Assembly (NCBI GenBank): GCA_035610365.1
Contig: CM069433.1
Span: forward strand, 190,968,760-191,032,759
Direction of reading: 5' to 3'
DNA: 64,000 bases
Source of the DNA: Aquatica leii
Lineage: Eukaryota; Arthropoda; Insecta; Coleoptera; Lampyridae
The notes beneath the pieces are model-generated. The model made no database searches. It had not been told where the DNA came from and saw nothing but the letters and a program-made list of their open reading frames with translations. Both the position numbers and the translations under genes were made by a program. Each line of letters opens with the position of its first letter. The first letter of the stretch is position 1. Positions 55,928 through 64,000 of the stretch are shown piece after piece.

Positions 55928-56297
55928 TGCAGCTGATGTAACATATCTCGGTTGTACATGCAAAATAAATAAAGGCATATGAAGGTTATTTCTTTTAATA
56001 AATGCAAGCTAATTAGTTTTAATGTCGGTTCATCGTTCTCCTTCCGTAGTTATTTGTCTCTCTATTTACAGTGCCTTTTTTTTTAGATTTTTTTCTATTA
56101 GTAGTAATGGAAATTTATTGTTTATAAATTTTTATCTACGGGTAGGTTCAAAGGTACTATTGGAAAGTAAACTTGCACAAAATAATCTGAATTTGTTGTT
56201 TGCTTAGCTTCTCTGGACCTATAGACAAAGATAATAAAAACCGCATAGATCAAATTCTGATTTGCACGTGCGACCGATTTATATTACATCAACTGCA
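55928..56297 (+). mobile_element. TIR-bearing MITE-like element, copy 1
   Basis: Left end TGCAGCTGATGTAACATAT...GTACATGCAA (55,928-55,963) and right end in reverse complement TGCAGTTGATGTAATATAAA...GCACGTGCAA (56,297-56,262) are inverted over about 36 bases with 8 mismatches. The interior is 300 bases, AT-rich, without coding. The target duplication is not clear. The unknown family has at least two more copies downstream. Confidence 0.65.
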
Positions 56298-56570
56298 GTT
56301 GATAATATAAATGTTTATTTTCATTAAATTTCGCAAGTACAAATTAAGATTATATTTTGGAGGTTTCGGTTTAAGTCAACTGGTGAAGAATTTGGGTTTT
56401 TTATATTCCAGATTCCACAACAAATTTATACAAATTTAATACGTCTTTGATCTAATCCGATGAACCCGTTTATAAAATACATCTCGTTGGATGTTTATGA
56501 TTTTTATATTTTCTTTAGTAACTACGCACCAATTTTCTATCTGGAAAAGTGTTTTAACAAGTTTTGGATG
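56298..56570 (+). repeat. Flanking block shared with 57,489-57,770
   Basis: TTTCGGTTTAA, AACTGGTGAA, CCACAACAAA-like, TCTCGT-GGATGTT and TTTCTATCTGGA recur in order in both blocks. The MITE copies and their flanks thus sit in a diverged duplication with a spacing of 1,230 bases. Confidence 0.6.
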
Positions 56571-56579
56571 GAATTTTCT

Positions 56580-57120
56580 TCTCTGCTTGTTTCTTCTGGT
56601 TCTGCTTTCTTAGTACAAAGATATGATGTTGCGTTTACGGTCTGTAAGCGACTTGTTCTTTGCATGGTTTTCTTCTTTTCGTAATCTTCTGTACATTCAT
56701 ATTTTACCTCCACTATATTTTATCATTTCTGGAGTTTGGCATCTCTACTTTCTGCTTTTTCTTCTTTAGTATGTTTTACGGTTCCTATCATCTCTTCTAT
56801 TTTTTCCTCTTTTTTCTTCTGCACTGTTCCTCTTCTCTCTTTGTTCCGGTTGTTATCGTCTTCTTTAAACCATTTGTTGTAATACTCTTTTCATACCTCT
56901 AAGGTTTTTGTCTTCTATTTCTTCTGATAATTTTCTAAAACCGTCTTCCTTATTCCCATTGAATTTTGCCTTTTTTTCGAATTGCTCCTAGGTTTCTTGT
57001 TTTGTTCTTGGTTTCATTTCTTTTATTTATATATTGTTGTTTATCGCATTCTTTCTTACTTTCTGTATACATTTTCCAAAATTCCTTTTTAATCTTTACT
57101 TTCTACTATCTAAAAAAGTC
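56580..57120 (-). mobile_element. Second minus-strand RTE linker fragment
   Basis: This matches 54,280-54,960 (for example CTTCTTTAAA...TTTGTTGTAATACTCTTTT and CCTAGGTTTCTTGTTTTG against CCCAAGTTTCTTGTTTG). It is a degraded part of the same RTE family between its endonuclease and RT. Confidence 0.6.
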
Positions 57121-57157
57121 AAGATAAGAAAAAACCACAAACATTTATATTATTCAC

Positions 57158-57488
57158 TGCAGCTGATGTAACATATATCGGTCGCACGTGCGAATTAGAT
57201 TTTGATATCTGCGGTTCAGATGCGAATCTTTCTTAGAATGCGTTTACAATGCATTTCAAAATAAATAAAGCTATCGGAAGTTTATTTTTTTTAATAAATG
57301 CAAGCTAATCTATTTCAATGCCGTTATGTACATCGTTATCCTTCCTTAGTATTTGTCTATATCTATTTACAGTTGTTTTTTTAGTTTTTTTTAATAGCAG
57401 TGTTTTATTGGTTACACAAAGACAATTAAAACCGCATACATCAAATTCTATTCAGCACGTGCGATCAATTTGTATTACATCAACTGCA
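57158..57488 (+). mobile_element. TIR-bearing MITE-like element, copy 2
   Basis: Left TIR TGCAGCTGATGTAACATATA (57,158) with GTCGCACGTGCGAA; right end CAGCACGTGCGATC...TGTATTACATCAACTGCA (to 57,488). Same family as 55,928-56,297. Internal matches include AATAAATGCAAGCTAAT. Confidence 0.65.
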
Positions 57489-57775
57489 ATTCATAATCCA
57501 AATGTTTGTTTTCATTATATTAACACTTTATAGTTTGAAAGTTTCGGTTTAACCAAACTGGTGAAAAATTGTCATTTGTAAAATCTTCGGCTTTTTTTAT
57601 ATTTCGGTTTCACAACAAACTCGGAGACTTGTACGTCTTTGTTGATCCACCTTCATAAAACATATCTCGTCGGATGTTAAGACTGTTTTATATTTCCTTT
57701 AGTAACTACGTACCAATTTTCTATCTGGATACGTTTTTTGCCGAGTTTTGGATGGAGTTTTAAGAATTGAGAATA
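57489..57775 (+). repeat. Flanking block, second copy
   Basis: See 56,298-56,570. It shares TTTCGGTTTAAC-AAACTGGTGAA, TATCTCGTCGGATGTTA, GTACCAATTTTCTATCTGGA and GTTTTGGATGGA. Confidence 0.6.
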
Positions 57776-58098
57776 AGTTTCTTGTCTCCATTTAAAAAAG
57801 CTCAGCTTATGATTGACTCGAAAGTGTTGATTTGTTCTTATTTAAGTATTTAAATCCAAAATGCTTAAAAATTTATAGAAATTCTGAAGAACTTATGCTA
57901 CTACATAGAAAAAACATCTTTTATAGTAACCATAACTTCGGTTTATGTTATCAATTGTCGGTGCATGTGAATTCAATTTAAAAGAAATTGTTTATTGGCA
58001 ATCTCAAATGATATTGGACTTCTCTATAAATAAATTTGGTCTATCACTACGTGTCGTCTAAAATGAGCATGCGCCGAGGGTCAACCTACTCACTAAAT

Positions 58099-58289
58099 CA
58101 GCGACAGCGCCAGGGGGGAGCTGGGTAGCCACATGCCCACCCAGTTTACCACAAGGACCACCCGCGTGCCCATCCAAATAGGAAAAACAATTTTTGAATG
58201 GAATTATTTTACTAGAAAAATTAAATAATTTTATGAACTGATTAAAAACGGGTGCCCACCCAACTAAAAAAAAACTGGCGCCGTCGCTG
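58099..58289. mobile_element. hAT-type MITE with 8-bp target duplication
   Basis: 191 bases with inverted termini: the left starts CAGCGACAGCGCCAG, the right ends CTGGCGCCGTCGCTG. GCTGGGT-GCCAC and its inverse follow inside. The flanks are CACTAAAT (58,091-58,098) and CACTAGAT (58,290-58,297), an 8-base duplication with one mismatch, as expected for hAT superfamily elements. Non-coding. Confidence 0.82.
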
Positions 58290-58324
58290 CACTAGATTGA
58301 TTGAATCAATTTTAATGTTTTGCA

Positions 58325-58465
58325 ATGGCTGACGCAATAAAGAGACGTGATCTCAGCCTAAAAGAAAAAATTAACAGTTTACAATATGATAAATTGTCAA
58401 AAAAAAATCAACGGAAAGCTACTGCGCAATTAAAAATTATCTATGTACGAACGTTTAGAAGCAGT
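58325..58465 (+). mobile_element. Tigger-type transposase N-terminus fragment
   Basis: MADAIKRRDLSLKEKINSL followed by KNQRKATAQLKI fits the N-terminal helix-turn-helix of Tigger/CENP-B-type transposases. It is cut off after about 40 residues by unrelated sequence. Confidence 0.5.
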
Positions 58466-58734
58466 TTTGCACATTTAGCTTTATTTTTACAGTTTAATTA
58501 TTTATTCAAGTGCGTTTTTTGACTGACCTACGTAAAATTACCTCATTTAAACAACTGTAAATGCGTTATCTTCGGTTACTTTGTGTTTTTAGTGTACTTG
58601 GAAAGGATGTGCAGTTCTTAGAATAACAACTTAATTTAACTACGGCTTATGTGATAACAATATTTTGTATTTATTATTTTTGGTGTCATCAAATGTGTAC
58701 TTCCTAGAACTAAATTAAACACCATAACTCCTAG

Positions 58735-58990
58735 CCTAGGCAAAGATAATAAAAACCGCATACACTAAATTCTAATCTGCACGCGCGACCGATTTGTATG
58801 ACATCAGCTGCAATTGACAATATAAATGTTTGCTGCATTAAATGAGGATGCAAGTACACAATGTAAAAGTAAGTGAATTTTTAGTGATCCTAAAAAGTTT
58901 TTTTATTTTAATTTCGAAATAATTTCAAAACAAACTCGCAGGGTGTACGTCTTTGATCTAATGCAATGATCCTGGAAAAGTTCTATGTCT
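58735..58990 (+). mobile_element. MITE copy 3, right end only
   Basis: GATAATAAAAACCGCATACA, then GCACGCGCGACCGATTTGTA and TGACATCAGCTGCA (58,777-58,812), match the right end of the elements at 56,230-56,297 and 57,430-57,488. The left end is missing. Confidence 0.55.
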
Positions 58991-58999
58991 TAACATAGG

Positions 59000-60685
59000 A
59001 CTAGCTGATATGGTCGTGTGGATTAGATTTTTACATCTTGTTTACATAAAAACGCGAGACTTTGTGATGAAATCAAGGAGTAGGGATACGTTAATCTGGT
59101 TAATGCAGGATAGAATATTTCTAAAAGACAATCACCGACTTCATGTTACCACTGACTATGACAGCTAAATGTTTTGCTTGTAGAAGTTTGTCTATTTATG
59201 GGATAGGATTGAACATCACGTCACTACTAAGTGGAACCTGGAGCTTTTGCTAAACAATGGTACCTATGCTAGGTGTAGTTCCTTGACCTATTCAACCACT
59301 TTTTTAGTACATTTAAGAATCCGTTACAATGTAGAAATTTTATTTCTCATATAAAAAACATACAAAAACAAGAAATACTTTTCATACTTGTGGATTCAGA
59401 ATATTCCATGTAGAAAGCCATCGATCATTCTCCCTTTGATTATTTGAACTGCAATATAACTCACTTTCTCGATAAATTGGATTTTGATATCTGCAACATT
59501 TATATTTTACTATTGGAGGTTTCCAAATCGGCCATAAACAGAAAAACATCTTTACGATCTAAAAGTCGTGTCAATTTAAAACTATCAATTCTGTAAAAAT
59601 AAATAATATCGATTGCGTTGTCATGGTTATTATATACGTTTATCTTAAGAAAATGAGCTTTTTGAGGTCATGACGTAAGAAATTATAATTGCATCGTTTC
59701 GTAAAAAGGGAATGCCTTTATATGGGCATCTTCGAAGTAATGAAATTTTATGTTGTTTCGTTATGAATGCTTCAACCATATGGTAAAATTGCGCATTTTT
59801 ACGTGTTTCGCAATCGATAAAATTAATATTTTGCTACTGTTGTGGTTATCGAAGTTTTATCTGGTCATTGATAACTTGGGTTGTGGAGTAGTTAATCATT
59901 GCAATATAACTTTTTTAACCAAAAATTTGAACGTGACTTGTGTAAAGACAAATTTTATGTGGGCAGATAAACAAAAACGTTGTTAAATAATTAAGTGTAG
60001 AAAGCACATTGTTTCGTTATTTATATCCAAGGAGTTGCACGATATTGCAATAATTGTTTGAGAAATGATTATAAAATTCTTCTATCTGTTAGGGATAGAC
60101 GGAATATAAACATTTGGTAAGACTCAATTTCGCCACACGCAACCGTCATGTTTTAATCTTTAAATGCAATTTTTGAATTTAACAATTTTTTTGGGGCTAT
60201 TTTCAGTTGACGCTGTAAAAAATGTTACGAAAGAGATTTGTCATTAGTTAAACGTGGTCATGTCTGCTTATGCAAAAAAATAATTTTGATTTTAGACCAG
60301 ATTAAGTTTCTTTATTCCAACATAACACAAAATTTTGGGTTTATATTTAGCATTTTTTTGGGGTCCTACGTGTCACTATCAAACTTTTTTCCACATTGTG
60401 TCTCGCGGATTTTCATACACAATACCTAAGCATTTTGATCACTTTGTAGATTTTTTAACACATCGGAATTTAAAAAAAAAATTTTTTGAAATGATTGTAT
60501 GAAACTTTGGCTTCTTACTATATCTTACTAACGTTCAAATTCATTTTGTGCGTTGTCGAAATTACCACGCCCAAGCTCTTCCAAAATTCAATTTTGAAAA
60601 TTGGTGCAATTCAGGCTATCTTACTGTTTTATTACATAAAAAAATTAGAATTGAGGAAGCGCCGCTATTTTGAAAAAAAATGTAC
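59000..60685. other. AT-rich interval, no recognised gene
   Basis: ORFs at 59,750-59,986, 60,238-60,429 and 60,495-60,740 show no motif. Nothing supports a gene or element. Confidence 0.35.
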
Positions 60686-60689
60686 GAGA

Positions 60690-60845
60690 CTACAGTGTCC
60701 TGTTTATAGGTTCTTAGTCAGATTTGGGTTGCTTGTTTGACTCCTTTAATTTCTTTATTCTCCTGATGAAGTGAAAGTGGGCGAAACGTTGGCAGCTTCG
60801 GTTACAACATTGACACAGTTCAAACCCGGAAGAGTATAGACTCCG
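60690..60845 (+). repeat. Penelope-tail-like repeat, better copy
   Basis: Matches 2,695-2,845. CTGATGA at 60,763-60,769 is followed 13 bases later by GAAACG at 60,783, and then by CAGTTCAAACCCGGAAGA. The intervening helix is weak, so a working hammerhead is unlikely in this copy. Confidence 0.5.
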
Positions 60846-61079
60846 GCCTTAGACATCTCAGTATACCAGATTTATTAAAGAGAGATAACGAAAATGGAGC
60901 CAACTCGTGGTTTAGATGATTCGCAATATCGTCATCCGTGTCCTTGAAAATCGTTATTCTTTGGAAGAGAAGTACGTGGAATCTTTCTTAAGACACCCAC
61001 ACGATCATGAAAATATACGAAGTTCAACAATATTACAGTTCAAAAGAAATTAAATTTAACTTACGTCTGCGTTGAATAT

Positions 61080-61375
61080 AGAAACAAAATGAAGAATATA
61101 CAAAAAAGCAACGTACGACCGATCATGACCTACACGGCGGAAGCCAAGTCTGAGACCTTTATTAAAAATAGCAGAGATGAAAATACTGCGAAGAATTGCT
61201 GGTAAGATAATATAAGAAATTGCGAAGTAAAAAACATAGGAGAATGGAACAGAATAGACTAATTAGAATTGCGAGGGACAAATCACCTCTGGGCAAAAGA
61301 AGCGTAGGAAGATCAAGAAAACCATGGAGTGCCAATTTAGAAGCAAACCAAGAATAAAGGAAGCGGGGCACTATC
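61080..61375 (+). mobile_element. RTE-type LINE C-terminal fragment
   Basis: The frame gives MEQNRLIRIARDKSPLGKRS and VGRSRKPWSANLEANQ, the typical C-terminus of RTE-clade proteins. The upstream part (61,080-61,200, with KMKILRRIAG-like codons) is broken. GGCCTAATAAGAAGACAGAAGAAGAGG follows as the expected simple-repeat tail, leading into the Tigger block. Confidence 0.7.
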
Positions 61376-61394
61376 CTAAGGCTTTCGGCCTAAT

Positions 61395-64000
61395 AAGAAG
61401 ACAGAAGAAGAGGAAGAGTTTTTCTTTTCCGAGTGACTTCTCCATAATTTTTTTTTTAATCATATAACCTTTAATATCTCTTGGATTTTTGGAAAATTTT
61501 TCAAGAGATTTCACGGAATCTATAGCCTCCATGTAGATTTTAATTGATGTTAAAGAAGCGTCCAAGATTTCGTTGACTGACTCACACTGGCACTTTTTTC
61601 TTATAAATTTCAGCCAGTAAATATAGAACATTTTTTCCCTCTGGGCCTATTTTATCTTCGTCTAAACTTTGATTTCCTGTTTGAAATGCCTTTTGGAAAC
61701 AGTTTCTTATAGTTGTGTTGGTTCCATGATTTTTTGACAAATTATAAAGCATACAGCAAATTTATATTCTTAAGTACTGTTTTCATTGTGTACTGTCGTG
61801 TGTTTTAATATTTGTAATATGCTTTGAAGTCTTGTTTGGTAAAGCTCTAAAATAAGATCTCTTCCTGAATAATTTTTCATCATAGACAGAAGCAGCTTCT
61901 CCAAACAATATTTTGAAAGTTGTATTGTGACGAGTTGTGAATTTTCAAGCCCAACTGAACGATGCCTTGGTTTTTTTAACTATTCTGCAATTGCTTGACT
62001 TTGGGACATATCAATGGACCTGAAAAAAAGTCATAAAGCGAAAACGGAAATGTATGAAGATTATGCGATGTAGAAAATAGGAGAATGGACACTCAAGCTG
62101 AAAACTGAATGGAATGTTCAGATTAAAAGAATGTAACGGAATAGACTGGTTAGAATTAGAAGAAGCACAGAAAGATCAAGAAGAGGAACAGAATATTTTG
62201 TCTTTCAAAACCCATTCTTCAGTCGAAATATTGTAACTATTCTCTCATTATTTCTTTCTTTGAGTTTGATTTGCACGTTACAGGTAATTTATTTAAGGCA
62301 ACACTCTTGAAAGTCCTTGGCTTAGTTGCTTTACCAATGGCTAGAAGTCGTAGTCCTGTTTGGTAAAGCTTTGTAAATAGACCTGTCTCATCTGCACTAT
62401 AGCAGTTTTTCCAGACATTGTTTTGAAAGACAGAAGAAGAGGAAAAGTTTTTCTTTTCAAAATATCTCAAAACATTGATCATCTCCTTTATTTCAGGAAA
62501 CATTTTAAAGAGATTTTTTGAATCCATAGCCTTCATGTAGGTTTTAACACAGCTTTCTGGCTGTGCTTTTATCGTCAGACGCATTTGATATTATTTGAAA
62601 GAGTTGGACAGGTTTTTATATAGGCAAATTATAATCGATGTTTTAAAGAAGCTTTCAAGATTTTTCTTATCAATGTCAGCCAGTAAAGATTGATTTTTTC
62701 TTCTGGTTCTGTTTTCATTTGATCTAAACTTTGATCTTCTGTTTGAAACCAATTTTCGGAAACAGTTCTTTACAGTTGTGTTGGTTACTTAGTTTTACAA
62801 TTTTTTTGGTAAAGTAGAAAGCATTCAGCAAATTTATGTTTTCATGCGTACTGTCGTGTGTTTTAATATTTGTAATATGCTTTAAAGTTTTTGATAATAC
62901 CTTGGTTTAATGGTCGGTACACGGATTTTACATTTTTGTCATTTATATGTTTAGGATGTGACCAGGCGTCTAAAACTCTTCTTCTGTTGAAATCTTGTAA
63001 CCACTCTGTCATTATTTCTTCCTTCGAGTTTGATTTGCACATAACAGGTAACTTATTTCAGGCAATATTTTTGAAAGCTTTTGCTAGAAGTTTTCCTTTT
63101 TCTCCATTCATATTTGCGCAGAGTAAAATCAATATCTTTTCTTTGGACAGTTTTCCACTAATGCATTTTTCTTCTTTAAAAGTCGTAGTCTCGTTTGGTA
63201 GTCTTATCTGCACTATTGATGCCTCTTCCTGGATAATTTTTTGTCAAAGAAACTTTACAAAGGCAGCTTTTCTTTAGACACTTTTTTGAAAGTTATACAT
63301 ATTTTGACGAAAACGGAATAGACAGGTTAGAATTAGAAGAAGCATAGGAGGACCAAGAAAACTTTGGGGATGCCGATTTAAAACCAAACTAAGAATAAAG
63401 ATGGAGCTTAATTAGAAGACAGGAGAAGAGGAAGAGTTTTTCTTTTCTTAAAAATGAATTTGAAGGTTAGATAAAAATCTTAAAACAGTTATCATCTCTT
63501 TGGTTTTAGGAATTTTTTTTTACTGAATCCATAGCTTGTAGGTTTTAACACTGTTTCGTGGGTGTGCTTTTATCGATGCTTTTTGAATACCTAGGAGGTA
63601 TAATTTTGTATTACCGAGATTTATATCTTTGAGATGTGACCAGGCGTCTACAACGGCAAAATGTTTCTTCTTTCAAAATACACTCTTCGGTCGAAATTTT
63701 GTAACCACTCTCTAATTATTTCTTCTTTCGAGTTTGATTTACACATTACAGGTAACTTATTTAAGGCAATATTTTTGAAAGTTTTTGACTTAGTTGCTTT
63801 ATCTATGGCTAGAAGTTTTTTCTTTTTCTTCATTCATATTTGCGCAGAGTAAAATCATTATCTTTTCTTTGGACAGTTTTCCACTAATGCATTTTTCTTC
63901 TTTAAAAGTCGTAGTCTCGTTTGGTAAAGCTTTGAAAGAACATCCGTCTTATCTGCACTATTGATGCCTCTTCCGGGATAATTTTTTGTCAAAGACGGTA
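61395..64000 (-). mobile_element. Repeated Tigger-type transposase relics (three copies, runs off window)
   Basis: On the minus strand, about 62,584-62,237 reads SADETGLF followed by LLAIGKATKPRTFKSVALNK and LPVTCKSNSKKE, the Tigger/CENP-B DDE domain with its first catalytic Asp. At 63,833-63,650 the same block occurs as KNIALNKLPVMCKSNSKEEI, then REWLQNFDRR. At about 63,070-62,890 it continues with KNVKSVYRPLNQGIIKNFKAYY (the distal QPLDQGI-like motif). AGACAG-AGAAGAGGAA-AG at about 61,400, 62,430 and 63,420, and RTE-tail snippets at 61,250, 62,130 and 63,312, repeat with about 1.0-1.2 kb spacing. All frames are broken. Confidence 0.75.

Noticed and set aside
60763-60788. Functional hammerhead ribozyme at 60.76 kb
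   Set aside because: The core boxes are present but no convincing stem II or stem III pairs can be drawn in this copy.
1-64000. CRISPR arrays, operons, ribosome binding sites and other prokaryotic features
   Set aside because: The sequence is eukaryotic: spliced tropomyosin genes and insect transposons; no regularly spaced repeat-spacer structure was seen.

Overview
The window is eukaryotic nuclear DNA from an insect. It is AT-rich, has very short spliceosomal introns, and is packed with relics of insect transposons. Two host genes are certain, both muscle/cytoskeletal tropomyosins arranged head to head. A Tm2 orthologue lies on the minus strand at about 10.7-12.1 kb. It is complete, with five coding exons that sum to exactly 284 codons plus stop, and it has a mutually exclusive alternative last exon. 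The 5' part of a Tm1 orthologue starts on the plus strand at 40,685. Its two N-terminal coding exons give exactly 80 residues. A separate alternative first exon, 630 bases further on, encodes the non-coiled head of an atypical (Tm1-I/C-like) tropomyosin. The shared downstream Tm1 exons were not found and probably lie past the right edge. The order of the insect cannot be decided from the sequence.

Layout. 1-10.2 kb: repeats, three of them with copies elsewhere in the window, plus a CpG/hairpin-rich stretch at 3.6-4.5 kb and LTR-like debris at 4.8-7.7 kb. 10.7-12.1 kb: Tm2, with a candidate non-coding first exon near 13.7 kb. 15.0-15.5 kb: fragment of a Penelope-like element. 15.6-21.2 kb: several overlapping remains of R1/LOA-like non-LTR elements, all on the minus strand. 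21.4-25.2 kb: two decayed pogo/Tigger-type transposases. 25.65-26.4 kb: Tc1 relic. 27.5-28.4 kb: piggyBac relic. 29.98-30.97 kb: Penelope-like element 3' half with its GIY-YIG endonuclease and a near-perfect palindrome at its 5' junction. 31.0-38.6 kb: Ty3/gypsy material, in which a second LTR element (35,797-38,121) is inserted with a 4-bp target duplication.

38.9-42.25 kb: Tm1 5' part, with candidate promoter, uORF and MEF2 site. 42.25 kb to the end is most simply Tm1 intron filled with transposons: a nearly full-length LINE (45,187-49,388) with a 15-bp target duplication, an unidentified coding relic at 49.75-50.48 kb, RTE-type elements in both orientations at 51.7-57.1 kb, two MITE families, a Tigger N-terminus, and a repeated RTE-tail/Tigger block from 61 kb to the edge.

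Almost all transposon reading frames are broken. The nesting order can be read in several places (LTR element into gypsy; LINE into an older repeat that has an uninterrupted paralogue at 9.5-10.15 kb). No tRNA, rRNA or CRISPR was found. Nothing amounts to a wholly new system. The points of most biological interest are the tropomyosin alternative exons, the uORF and SUMO-interaction-like motif of the atypical head, and the hammerhead-like motifs at Penelope ends.
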